Shown one piece after another: positions 15,037 to 23,440 of a stretch of 27,376 bases of DNA. The notes under the pieces are model-generated. The model made no database searches. It saw nothing but the letters and a program-made list of their open reading frames with translations, and was not told the DNA's origin. This DNA comes from JAGOUN01 sp040389005 (GTDB taxonomy: Bacteria; Pseudomonadota; Gammaproteobacteria; JAGOUN01), in assembly GCA_040389005.1 (NCBI GenBank), contig JAZKAS010000011.1:1-27376 (forward strand), given 5' to 3'. Both the position numbers and the translations under genes were made by a program. Numbering within the stretch: position 1 is the first letter of the stretch; each line of letters begins with the position of its first letter.

Positions 15037-15645
15037 ATGCCTTCACTTTTTCGAAACGTTCAATTCATGACCAGTGCGGCTAAACTCGAACAATGCCCCG
15101 AAGATGTCGGTATTGAGATTGCTTTCGCTGGCCGCTCAAACGCCGGTAAATCCAGCGTTCTTAATACTCTATGCGAGCAAAAGAAATTGGCCCGCGCGAG
15201 CAAAACCCCCGGCCGAACCCGATTACTAAATTTTTTCTCATTAGATCAAGAGCAATTTTTTCGACTCGTCGATTTACCCGGCTATGGTTACGCCAAAGTT
15301 TCCCATGAAATGCGTGCCGATTGGGACGTGATGCTCGACAATTATTTATCCCAACGCGCTAGTTTACGCATGGTGGTATTGATCATGGATATTCGCCACC
15401 CTTTACAACCCCTTGATTTGCGCATGGTACATTGGGCCATCGACGCAAAAATCGCACTGCATTTTGTGTTTACCAAAGCGGATAAAATCACCCGCGGTGC
15501 GGCGGCGAATGCATTATTAACATCGCTGAAACCCTATCAAGGCAAACCGCTTATTACGGGACAAACATTTTCATCATTGAAAAAAACCGGTGTTGAAACA
15601 TTGATAGAACGATTGCAAACGCTTTATGGAATTGAAAATTCATAA
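15037..15645 (+). CDS. engB: Ribosome biogenesis GTP-binding protein EngB
   Basis: EngB (YihA/YsxC) is a small GTPase needed for assembly of the large ribosomal subunit. All G motifs are present: G1 GRSNAGKS (32-39), the switch I Thr in SKTPGRT, G3 DLPG (79-82), G4 TKAD (146-149) and the G5-like SSLKK. I chose the ATG at 15037 (202 aa), which matches E. coli EngB in length before GIEIAFAGRS and has TGAGAAA as a modest ribosome binding site. The ATG at 14998 would add 13 residues and overlaps a likely -10. It is divergent from the OPT gene, and a perfect hairpin follows its stop. Confidence 0.95.
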   Translation: MPSLFRNVQFMTSAAKLEQCPEDVGIEIAFAGRSNAGKSSVLNTLCEQKKLARASKTPGRTRLLNFFSLDQEQFFRLVDLPGYGYAKVSHEMRADWDVMLDNYLSQRASLRMVVLIMDIRHPLQPLDLRMVHWAIDAKIALHFVFTKADKITRGAAANALLTSLKPYQGKPLITGQTFSSLKKTGVETLIERLQTLYGIENS

Positions 15646-15664
15646 CCATTTTCTTAATGATTCT

Positions 15665-15701
15665 GTCATTCACTTTTGAATGCTATTCAAAAGTGAATGA
15701 C
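15665..15701. repeat. Perfect 17-bp hairpin between engB and uvrD
   Basis: GTCATTCACTTTTGAAT (15665-15681) and its exact reverse complement (15685-15701) flank a 3-base loop. No T-run follows (GCCCCTGATGG), so it does not look like an intrinsic terminator. It may be a palindromic intergenic repeat, an mRNA 3' stabiliser or a factor-dependent terminator. I found no second copy in the window. Confidence 0.85.
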
Positions 15702-15714
15702 GCCCCTGATGGGA

Positions 15715-15742
15715 TTGTATGAATTCAAGATCCGTATATACT
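15715..15742 (+). promoter_or_regulatory. Possible uvrD promoter
   Basis: TTGTAT (15715-15720) and TATACT (15737-15742) are 16 bp apart. Transcription would start at or next to the uvrD ATG at 15750, so the mRNA could be leaderless. No ribosome binding site lies before that ATG. Confidence 0.45.
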
Positions 15743-15749
15743 GCGTCCT

Positions 15750-17915
15750 ATGAATATTTTACTTAATCATCTTAACGACGCTCAACAACAAGCGGTTTCT
15801 GCACCGCTCGGTAATCTATTGGTGCTGGCCGGTGCGGGTAGCGGTAAAACACGCGTGTTAGTCCATCGCATTGCCTGGTTGATGCAACAAGAATGCGCAT
15901 CGCCGTTTAGCATTTTGGCCGTAACTTTTACTAATAAAGCAGCGCATGAAATGCGTACACGTGTCGAAACGTTATTAGGCAGCTCCGTTAATGCAATGTG
16001 GCTGGGAACCTTCCATGGATTGGCGCATCGTTTATTGCGCACGCATTGGAAAGATGCCGGTCTCAGTGAAAATTTTCAAATTTTAGATAGCAGCGATCAA
16101 CAACGCTTAGTACGTCGTGTGATGCGCGATTTAAATATTGATGAAGAACGCTTTCCCTACAAACAAGCGCAATGGTTTATTAATAAAAAGAAAGATGAGG
16201 GGTTGCGCGCAGAACACTTATCCGCCAAACATCAACCGCAAGAAGAAGTGTTTATTCGCGTTTATCAAGCGTATGAAGAGGCATGTGCGCAAGCGGGCGT
16301 GGTGGATTTTGCCGAATTATTATTACGCAGTTATGAATTGTGGCGCGATCATGCCGAATTACGCACGCATTATCGCAATCGCTTTCGCCATATCTTAGTC
16401 GATGAGTTTCAAGATATTAACGGCGTGCAATATGCATGGTTAAAATTATTATTAGGCGACGATAATTTTTTTACGGTGGTGGGTGATGACGATCAATTAA
16501 TCTATAGTTGGCGTGGTGCTTGCTCAGATAATTTGCATAAATTTAAAAAAGATTTTCCAAACGTACAAACCATCACATTGGAGCAAAATTATCGTTCCAC
16601 AAGCACCATTTTAAGTGCGGCGAATGCGTTAATTGGTTTTAATCGCGATCGTTTTGGCAAAGAACTCTGGACCGATGGCGCTGAAGGCGAGCCGATTCGT
16701 GTTTATAGTGCTTATAATGAAATTGATGAAGCGCGATTCATTGCGGGCGAATGTTTATCGTGGCAAGACAAAGGAAATTCGCTAAACGATATCGCCGTGT
16801 TATACCGCTCGAATGCGCAATCACGCGTATTAGAAGAAGCATTATTACAACAAGGCATTGCCTACAGAATTTATGGCGGTTTACGCTTTTTCGAACGCGC
16901 AGAAATTAAAGATGCGTTGGCATATTTGCGTTTAACACATCATCGGTTTGATGACACTTCATTTGAACGCATCGTGAATTTACCGCCGCGTGGTATTGGT
17001 AATAAATCACTGGAAACGGTACGTGAGCAAGCACGAGAAAATGCTATTTCATTGTGGCAAGCAACACAGCATGTCATTGCGAATAAATTATTGCCGGCAC
17101 GCGCGCTGACCGCGTTAGAAGCTTTTTTGGCATTGATTGATGATTTAGATAAACAAACTAGAAACCTTGATTTGTTACAAACAACCGAAGCTATTGTAGA
17201 CGCTTCAGGACTCATCGATCATTTCCAAAAAGAAAAAGGTGAAACCGGTCGCGCCCGTATTGAAAACTTACGCGAACTTATTTCTGCTGCGGGTGAATTT
17301 AACATGGATTCCTTATCGCCTGAAGAAAAAGAAACACTGACTCCAATAACCGCATTCCTTGCACATGCAACGCTTGAATCCGGCGAACATCAAGCGGAAA
17401 TTCATTCAAACTGCATCAAACTCATGACGCTGCATGCGGCCAAAGGTTTGGAATTTCCGTTTGTAATTTTATGTGGCATGGAAGAAGGGTTATTCCCTCA
17501 TCAAATGAGCAAGGGCGATCCGAAAGGCCTCGAAGAAGAACGTCGCCTATGTTATGTCGGCATGACGCGTGCAATGCAACATTTATTGTTAACGTATGCC
17601 GAATCACGTCGCGTGTATGGTCAAACCCATATAGCGGCCCCTTCACGGTTTATTCGTGAAATTCCCCAACAATATTTACAAGAAATTCGCATGCAAAGCA
17701 AAGTCAGTCGGCCCGTGAGTTTTTCTGAACGACCTTCATTTTTAAATCAAGAAGAAACCGGTTTTAGACTCGGGCAACTGGTCAGACACACGAGCTTTGG
17801 TGATGGCGTTATTTTAGACATCGAACCGAATGGTGAAAAAACACGGGTGCAAATTCGATTTAAATCGGGTGATAAGTGGCTAATTGCGAGTCTTGCAAAA
17901 CTTGAAGCAATTTGA
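15750..17915 (+). CDS. uvrD: DNA helicase II UvrD
   Basis: UvrD is a 3'-5' superfamily 1A helicase that removes cut strands in nucleotide excision and mismatch repair. At 721 aa it matches E. coli (720). Motif I AGAGSGKT is at 27-34, motif II VDEFQD at 217-222, motif III VVGDDDQLIYSWRGA at about 243-257 and motif IV EQNYRST at 278-284. Motif V LHAAKGLEF and motif VI EERRLCYVGMTRA lie in the last third. The C-terminus has the Tudor-like fold (VRHTSFGDGVILDIE), typical of UvrD/PcrA. The start MNILLNHLNDAQQQAV fits homologues. I see no LexA box upstream, unlike E. coli uvrD. Confidence 0.97.
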   Translation: MNILLNHLNDAQQQAVSAPLGNLLVLAGAGSGKTRVLVHRIAWLMQQECASPFSILAVTFTNKAAHEMRTRVETLLGSSVNAMWLGTFHGLAHRLLRTHWKDAGLSENFQILDSSDQQRLVRRVMRDLNIDEERFPYKQAQWFINKKKDEGLRAEHLSAKHQPQEEVFIRVYQAYEEACAQAGVVDFAELLLRSYELWRDHAELRTHYRNRFRHILVDEFQDINGVQYAWLKLLLGDDNFFTVVGDDDQLIYSWRGACSDNLHKFKKDFPNVQTITLEQNYRSTSTILSAANALIGFNRDRFGKELWTDGAEGEPIRVYSAYNEIDEARFIAGECLSWQDKGNSLNDIAVLYRSNAQSRVLEEALLQQGIAYRIYGGLRFFERAEIKDALAYLRLTHHRFDDTSFERIVNLPPRGIGNKSLETVREQARENAISLWQATQHVIANKLLPARALTALEAFLALIDDLDKQTRNLDLLQTTEAIVDASGLIDHFQKEKGETGRARIENLRELISAAGEFNMDSLSPEEKETLTPITAFLAHATLESGEHQAEIHSNCIKLMTLHAAKGLEFPFVILCGMEEGLFPHQMSKGDPKGLEEERRLCYVGMTRAMQHLLLTYAESRRVYGQTHIAAPSRFIREIPQQYLQEIRMQSKVSRPVSFSERPSFLNQEETGFRLGQLVRHTSFGDGVILDIEPNGEKTRVQIRFKSGDKWLIASLAKLEAI

Positions 17916-17918
17916 GAA

Positions 17919-17947
17919 TTGCACTTTCACGCGAGTCTGATTATAGT
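17919..17947 (+). promoter_or_regulatory. Possible promoter of the secreted pair
   Basis: TTGCAC (17919-17924) and TATAGT (17942-17947) are separated by 17 bp. AAGGAAGGG at about 17964-17972 is a strong ribosome binding site for the ATG at 17980. Confidence 0.45.
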
Positions 17948-17979
17948 TATAGAATAAAGCAACAAGGAAGGGCCTCTTG

Positions 17980-18570
17980 ATGAAAACAGTGAAAGCAGCA
18001 AAAATAATGTTGGCAAGCTTAGCCTGTTGCTTTTCGAGCGTCGCTTTATCAGATAGTTTTTTAAGTGGCAATTCAATTACTAATACAGCAGATTCGCAGG
18101 TTGTAACGGCAATTAATGCGAATTTGGGCTTTGCAAGCTCGATGTGGTCGATGCTTGCAGCTTATTATAGCCAAACATCAGGCTTTCCACCTGCTGGCAC
18201 TTTTGATATTGCATCACAGCTTTTGCCCAACGGCGTTACTATTGTAAACAATAGCAATGGCATACTCGTTTTGACTTTTGGAAGCATTGCTCCAGGGCCG
18301 CTCGCTAATAACAGCTTTGCATTAACACCAACCTGCGTAAGCTTGCGTGGTAATACGTTCTATGTCTATGAATTACCACAATGCTTTACCAACATTGTGG
18401 ACTCAGTGACAACCTCAGGGCCACCCCAACCTGGTACGGCTATTTCTGTATTTGCCAAATCTAATCTAGGCATCAAGTGTGTCTACGCCGCCAGTCCAGA
18501 AGGCGCGGCTTTAAACGCAGCAAACAATTGTAACTCTTCACCCTCAACCGCGCTCAATAACGGTATTTAA
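17980..18570 (+). CDS. Secreted pilin-head-like protein A
   Basis: No named family is recognised. Residues 1-24 form a Sec-type signal peptide with a likely cut after ALS. The rest resembles a type IV pilin globular head: helix end AAYYSQTSGFPPAG (60-73), then a beta region GILVLTFGSIAPGPLANNSF followed by ALTP. These parallel the pilin patterns Y-x(n)-G-x-P and A-P-x-x-L-x-x-x-x-L-T-P. Cys119, 135, 167 and 184 could form two disulfides. The hydrophobic prepilin N-terminus with G-F-T-L-I-E is absent, so it should not polymerise like a pilin. Strong ribosome binding site AAGGAAGGG upstream; the first codon of a longer frame is TTG at 17977. Its paralogue follows after two bases. Confidence 0.8.
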   Translation: MKTVKAAKIMLASLACCFSSVALSDSFLSGNSITNTADSQVVTAINANLGFASSMWSMLAAYYSQTSGFPPAGTFDIASQLLPNGVTIVNNSNGILVLTFGSIAPGPLANNSFALTPTCVSLRGNTFYVYELPQCFTNIVDSVTTSGPPQPGTAISVFAKSNLGIKCVYAASPEGAALNAANNCNSSPSTALNNGI

Positions 18571-18572
18571 AT

Positions 18573-19235
18573 ATGAAAAAACGAACAATTCTCGCTTTTT
18601 ATGCCTCAACCGTTCTATTTCTTGCGCCTAATGTTGGTATGAGCATTGACATGATGGAATCGCTCGCGACCTCACTCAATCCAGGACCCTCTCCCTCGGC
18701 CCTGAATATTTTATACCAAAGCATGGAAATTGGCATGAAGCTGATCGCCGCATATTACCAAACTCATCACGAATGCCCAGAGGCTGGATTTTTTTCTAAA
18801 CAACCCGCTGCTGGTTCAAATATTGTAGCATATGTCGCCAATGGCGCGAACTGCTCTGTTATAGGACAGTTTAGCCAAAGCGCTCCTGGACCGCTTAAAA
18901 ATGGCGTCATACGCATGGTTGTCAAAGTCAGCGGCCCAGATAGCAGTGTCGATTTTAGTTTTCGACTCAATGTTACCAATATTGGTTTTGAGTCTAACGG
19001 TTTTGACTCCAATATCTTTCAAAACCCTTTAAAAGAATTTAGTTGGTCACCGCAATTACTAAATAGTAATTTTGGACCAACAATAGCAACAACAAAAGCC
19101 AAAGCACTCACTTTAACTTACACAGCATTGGAAGCTTATTCACAAAACGCTTATGCAAACGTTAACACAACAGGCAGCTCCGATACATCTAGTGTCACCG
19201 GGGAAAAAATTGTCCAGAATTTCCAAACACGTTAA
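18573..19235 (+). CDS. Secreted pilin-head-like protein B
   Basis: This 220-residue protein is a diverged paralogue of the gene before it. It has a Sec-type signal peptide (1-24). It shares AAYY (59-62, versus 60-63 in A), a P-x-AG-x-F stretch (69-74) and APGPL-x-N at exactly 104-110 in both. Cys68 and Cys94 could pair. The C-terminal half (about 120-220) differs from A and is rich in Asn, Ser, Thr and Phe, suggesting a separate surface or binding region. It starts two bases after the stop of A with no ribosome binding site of its own, so translation is probably coupled. Its TAA stop lies in a TTAA shared with the convergent mshG stop. Function unknown; pilus-related from context. Confidence 0.78.
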   Translation: MKKRTILAFYASTVLFLAPNVGMSIDMMESLATSLNPGPSPSALNILYQSMEIGMKLIAAYYQTHHECPEAGFFSKQPAAGSNIVAYVANGANCSVIGQFSQSAPGPLKNGVIRMVVKVSGPDSSVDFSFRLNVTNIGFESNGFDSNIFQNPLKEFSWSPQLLNSNFGPTIATTKAKALTLTYTALEAYSQNAYANVNTTGSSDTSSVTGEKIVQNFQTR

Positions 19236-20461
19236 TGCGCGCCGGGATAAAAAAACAAAGTTTCTGCCACAAAAATAGTAAAAAAGAAGAATAAGCTATT
19301 CCATAGATAAAGTCCTAACCGCAAAAATTCGAGTAACAATAATAATTTTCTTTCTAAAATTATTTGGCTCACGGTATAAATACGCTCAAAGGTTTTTATT
19401 AGACTTGCGGATATCGCGCCCAGCGCAATCATCTGCACTTCAGCCGAACCAAATATTCGAAAATATCGCAATGTATTCGAAAATTCTTCCCCTCGCTGCA
19501 CCGCTCGTGACATTGCTTTGACGCGACGCTGAAAAAACAAATTACCAATCACGGCAATACCACATTGAGCGCACTTTTGTGTGCTCGCGCCACCTTTTAA
19601 CAAAATCGAATAGAGCAACGCTAATCGCTCTCTTTCAAGCGCCAAAATTACACCCGATATTACGGGAAAATAAAACAAAAATGCATGATATAAAAATCGA
19701 GTTTTTTTAGAAAAATAAACCAACAACTTGAATCCCACCACAACACCCAAAATACTCGCGAGCGTTTTGAATAAATTGACAGTAAATAATCCAGTCAGGA
19801 ATTCAAACACATGAATGACAAGCGGAACAGGATTTTTAAACACAAAAATAGCATAATTAAAACTTGGCAAATAACGTTCACGCAGAAAAAACAACACCAT
19901 GAACAATACGACCATGATCGAACATTGTGGTATGGTAACGAAAAGTACTTTTTGTAAAAAGCTCATGCGCCGCATCGATTGATCGCAATAACGCAAAATA
20001 GCTGTTAATTCTTCTTTAGATTGCGCAAAAGAGATGAGTCGCAAAATCACTGCTGGAAATAAACGTTTATGCCGGCCTAGCGCTTCCGCGAAAGTCGCGC
20101 CCTTTGATAAATCACCGACAACATCGTGGATCACGCGCGCTAATCTCGGATTATTAAAGTGCGCAGCAATCACCATGAGGGCTTGCTTTAATGGAATGCC
20201 GACCTCCATCATATCCGCTAATTGATAATAAAATATAAAAAGATCTGATTTTTTTACCGGGAAACATCGTCCAGCGAATCGTTTTAGCTCGATTAAACAC
20301 GCCGAAAAAAAAGGCACTTTCTTGATGGATGCAGCGGTAATACCCGCAGATTGCAAACGACTAATAAGTAGCAACTCTGCATCAGCATCCGCACGTATTT
20401 TATATTCACCTTGAATGGGGCGACCCAGTGAATTGTTTCCTGTAAAACTATACCAAGCCAT
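19232..20461 (-). CDS. mshG: MSHA-type inner-membrane platform protein MshG
   Basis: MshG is the GspF/PilC-type polytopic platform of the pilus machine; it contacts the assembly ATPase. The 409-residue protein begins MAWYSFTGNNSLGRPIQGEY, as usual, and has two T2SSF repeats at about 70-190 and 270-385. Typical features are FYYQLADMMEVGIPLKQAL in the first and LYSILLKGG in the second. Membrane helices lie near 168-192, 220-255 and 380-400. Its start overlaps the mshE stop by one base (TAATG). It is the last gene of the operon here; mshF and the pilin genes mshB, A, C, D that follow in Vibrio are absent from this window. Confidence 0.92.
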   Translation of the reverse strand: MAWYSFTGNNSLGRPIQGEYKIRADADAELLLISRLQSAGITAASIKKVPFFSACLIELKRFAGRCFPVKKSDLFIFYYQLADMMEVGIPLKQALMVIAAHFNNPRLARVIHDVVGDLSKGATFAEALGRHKRLFPAVILRLISFAQSKEELTAILRYCDQSMRRMSFLQKVLFVTIPQCSIMVVLFMVLFFLRERYLPSFNYAIFVFKNPVPLVIHVFEFLTGLFTVNLFKTLASILGVVVGFKLLVYFSKKTRFLYHAFLFYFPVISGVILALERERLALLYSILLKGGASTQKCAQCGIAVIGNLFFQRRVKAMSRAVQRGEEFSNTLRYFRIFGSAEVQMIALGAISASLIKTFERIYTVSQIILERKLLLLLEFLRLGLYLWNSLFFFFTIFVAETLFFYPGAH

Positions 20462-22125
20462 TAGTCACTCTCCATGCGCATTACTTCGCTCAAGGAAATA
20501 ACACCTTGTGTTGCAAGCGCAAACGCATTATCAAGCAGCGTTCGACCCTGCATCGCTTTTTTCACCAACGTCATATATTCACCTATTGCATTGAGAGCAA
20601 GACAATCAATCATTTCTGGCGTCATATGCAACACTTCAAAAATAGCTTCACGCTGTGAAAAACCCGTTTGTTGGCAATAATAACATCCTCGACCAGAATA
20701 AAAACTCTCTGCATCACTTGTCTTTATAGCATGTTTTTCAAGAAAAATTTTTTCAACCGAATTCGGCGTACAAGCTGTTTTACAATTCGGACAAATTTTT
20801 CTGACCAAACGCTGTGATACAGTTAAACGTAGCGCCGATGCTAACAAATAAGGATCTACTTTTAAATTGAGCAAACGAATTGGAATTTCTGCAACACCAC
20901 GTGTATGCAAAGTTGAAAGCACAAGATGACCTGTAATCGCCGCACGCACCGCCATGTTCGCAGTGATTTCATCACGAATCTCGCCAATCATAATAACATC
21001 AGGATCTTGCCGTAATGCAGAACGAATACCTTCGGCAAACGTATAATCAATATTTTGGTTCACCTGCACTTGGTTAACACCAGGAATAGCGGCTTCAACA
21101 GGATCTTCTAATGTAATCACCATTTTATCGGGCGTATTGATTTCTTGAATGGCGCTATAAAGCGTTGTAGTTTTGCCGCTACCTGTCGGGCCAGAAATAA
21201 GAAACATGCCGTAACTTCTAGCAAGATAGGCTTTAATTTCTTTAAGATAATCGAGATTATTAATTTTATTACTCAGCGCATAAGAATCCGCTTTTCCTAA
21301 AATACGAATCACCACCGATTGACCATCAAACGTTGGCATAAAAGAAATTCGTAGATTCATGCTTTCTTGGCCAACGGTAATCGCTACTTTTTTGCCTTCG
21401 CTTGGAGTTTGATCTTGGGTAATATCAACATCGGCTAACAACTTAAAATAACGCACCAAATGATCGCCCACCGCAATATTAGCGAGTGAATATTTTTGCA
21501 ATAATCCATCAACACGCAAACGAACACTGACGCTCAATCGATTAGTTTCAATATGAATATCAGAAGCTTCTATCTCAAAAGCATCACGCACAATCAAACG
21601 CGCCAATTCTGAAATTTGATCATCTTCAGTTTCATCAAGCAGCTCATAAGGTTCAGCCAGCGCTGATTGAATAATAATCCTATCTGCATAGCGTTGGATT
21701 TCTTCTGTTTTTCGATAAGTGAGCCGAAGCATGCGATTTAAATCTTTTTGCTTCACGATCACTGGCTGAATAAATGTATTTGCAATGCTTTGCACAGCAT
21801 GCACCGCTTCTTCATCTAGAGGATTTAAAAAACCAACGATTAATCCGTCTGCTGATTGCGATAAAACCAAAGCATTGAGTGCATACGCATTTTTTTCGGG
21901 CAATTGTAACGCTCGATCAATCGCAACTTGTTCTTTACTCAAATCAAAAAAAATAGTTTTCTTATAAAGTGCATACTGTTCATCAAGCGCAGTCGCAGTC
22001 AGAATACTTTCATGCTCTAACGATGGATCTGCGCGCAACTCTGGGTAAATTTGCAATAAAAAATCGGTAAAGCTAAATCCCTCGTGTAACGTAGGATAGT
22101 GATCATCCATAATCCCATTCATCAT
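20461..22125 (-). CDS. mshE: MSHA pilus assembly ATPase MshE
   Basis: MshE is the GspE/PilB-type hexameric ATPase that powers pilus extension. Walker A GPTGSGKTTT is at 312-321, the Asp box TLEDPVE at 338-344, Walker B DPDVIMIGE at 374-382 and the His box HLVLSTLHT at 400-408. Four Cys (445, 448, 481, 484) form the zinc site. The N-terminal 140 residues keep the second half of an MshEN-like domain, but the first half lacks the RLGxxLxxxG c-di-GMP-binding signature. At 554 aa it is near family length. MMNGIMDD offers several starts; the second ATG (22122) has the better spacing to AAGG. The gap to mshN is 17 bases. Confidence 0.95.
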   Translation of the reverse strand: MMNGIMDDHYPTLHEGFSFTDFLLQIYPELRADPSLEHESILTATALDEQYALYKKTIFFDLSKEQVAIDRALQLPEKNAYALNALVLSQSADGLIVGFLNPLDEEAVHAVQSIANTFIQPVIVKQKDLNRMLRLTYRKTEEIQRYADRIIIQSALAEPYELLDETEDDQISELARLIVRDAFEIEASDIHIETNRLSVSVRLRVDGLLQKYSLANIAVGDHLVRYFKLLADVDITQDQTPSEGKKVAITVGQESMNLRISFMPTFDGQSVVIRILGKADSYALSNKINNLDYLKEIKAYLARSYGMFLISGPTGSGKTTTLYSAIQEINTPDKMVITLEDPVEAAIPGVNQVQVNQNIDYTFAEGIRSALRQDPDVIMIGEIRDEITANMAVRAAITGHLVLSTLHTRGVAEIPIRLLNLKVDPYLLASALRLTVSQRLVRKICPNCKTACTPNSVEKIFLEKHAIKTSDAESFYSGRGCYYCQQTGFSQREAIFEVLHMTPEMIDCLALNAIGEYMTLVKKAMQGRTLLDNAFALATQGVISLSEVMRMESD

Positions 22126-22142
22126 AACCTTGTGCCCTTTTC

Positions 22143-23435
22143 TTAAATCGATTGCAATTCAGATAATTGTTGATTGATAAACAAAGTCACCTGTGGATCA
22201 TTCGGGCTCAATTGCGCCGCACGACGATAAGCCACAATCGCGCTCGCTGCTTCGCCCATTTTTTGATAAGCCACCGCTAATCCTAGCCAATAACTCGGTG
22301 AGTTTGGGAATCGTGCCACAATTTGCTGAAACACTGAAACCGCATTGTCTGGTTGCTCTAAATGCATATACGCATCCGCTAATAACGTATAATATTCTGG
22401 TGAAGTCGATAAATCCGGTGACTGCGAAGAAAGAAGATCAATCGTTTCTTGATATTTTTTTTGCATAAAGAGTGCTTGCGCTCTTAATTCTAATAAATCT
22501 ACTTCAGAACCGGCATGCAATAATAACGCCCGATCAAGCACTTGATCCGCGAGCTCATATTCAGCGGTCGCCAAATAAATTCTTGCGAGTAATAACGCTG
22601 AAAGGCCTTGTGTTTTTAATAATAGACTATCATTATTTTCAAGCAAAGGTAACGCTTTATCATATTGATTAAGTTGCATATATTCTAATGCTTTTTGATA
22701 CGTAGCATTATTGGCGCCCTGCTGATCGGAAACGACTTTAATATCTACTTTTACACCACCACTATTTGGGTTATCGTCACTTGAATCGCTGTCATCAGAA
22801 GAGGCGTCATCGGAAGAAGTATCATCGGAATTTGCACTAGTTTCTTGAGCATCATTTTGGTCTTGAGCTTGAGCAGATTGCCTAGGAACATCGCCTGCTT
22901 TATGCGCTGCTAATCGAGCACGCAGGGGTTGAGCGCGTGTAGCAGGAGCAGAAGAAGTTGAGTCAGCTGATGTTGCATCAGAAGCAGGAGCAGGAGCCGA
23001 ATCTGACGTAGCTGCATTATCATCGCCTGTATCTGCTGGAGCAACGCTATCTGTTGCGGCGGCCGCAGATGTTTGATCTTCAGCGTGCTGTTGCATTCTT
23101 TGTTTTAGCTGCTCACGCAATTCTCCAGAACCTTCTGGTGAATTTGGCGTTTTCTCAGTTTCGCCTGATTTCTTTTCTAATAATTCTTTAACTTTTTGTA
23201 TTTGCTCAGCTTTTCCACCAATCATTTGTGTCATACGCTTCTTTTCAATATGTTTGAATATTAAAAAACTGCTGATGGCCGTTAATGCAATAACAATAAT
23301 CGCGATCAAACTAATGATTATTATTTTTTTTGTTCTACCAGAAGAGATGCTTTTCAGCGCATCACCCCCAACTTGTGCCGTAGAAGGCGCTGAGGTTAAT
23401 CGATGTTTTTTTAGTGCGTCAATTAAAAGACTCAT
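22143..23435 (-). CDS. mshN: MSHA biogenesis protein MshN, TPR type
   Basis: MshN is an inner-membrane protein of the MSHA machine with a periplasmic TPR domain. It begins MSLLIDALKKH, then has a membrane helix at about 38-60, a charged helical stretch to about 115 and a long low-complexity linker (about 120-227). The linker is dominated by Ala, Ser and Asp, including dense S/D runs. TPR repeats fill about 245-428. I chose the ATG at 23435 because AGGTGAG precedes it; a GTG at 23444 overlapping the mshM stop as GTGA would add three residues. The S/D-rich linker is longer than I would expect and likely spans the periplasm. Confidence 0.88.
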   Translation of the reverse strand: MSLLIDALKKHRLTSAPSTAQVGGDALKSISSGRTKKIIIISLIAIIVIALTAISSFLIFKHIEKKRMTQMIGGKAEQIQKVKELLEKKSGETEKTPNSPEGSGELREQLKQRMQQHAEDQTSAAAATDSVAPADTGDDNAATSDSAPAPASDATSADSTSSAPATRAQPLRARLAAHKAGDVPRQSAQAQDQNDAQETSANSDDTSSDDASSDDSDSSDDNPNSGGVKVDIKVVSDQQGANNATYQKALEYMQLNQYDKALPLLENNDSLLLKTQGLSALLLARIYLATAEYELADQVLDRALLLHAGSEVDLLELRAQALFMQKKYQETIDLLSSQSPDLSTSPEYYTLLADAYMHLEQPDNAVSVFQQIVARFPNSPSYWLGLAVAYQKMGEAASAIVAYRRAAQLSPNDPQVTLFINQQLSELQSI

Positions 23436-23440
23436 ACCAC

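Noticed and set aside
15731..15746. LexA-box-like CCGTATATACTG before uvrD
   Set aside because: E. coli uvrD has CTG-N10-CAG. Here the half-sites are 6 bp apart and imperfect, so spacing rules out a normal LexA site.
17886..17938. GCGAGTCT direct repeat flanking the uvrD end
   Set aside because: Only eight bases, one copy in coding sequence, and no mobile element between the copies.
17980..18051. Lipobox in secreted protein A (SLAC)
   Set aside because: The residue at -3 is Ser and a second Cys follows; a signal peptidase I site at ALS fits better.
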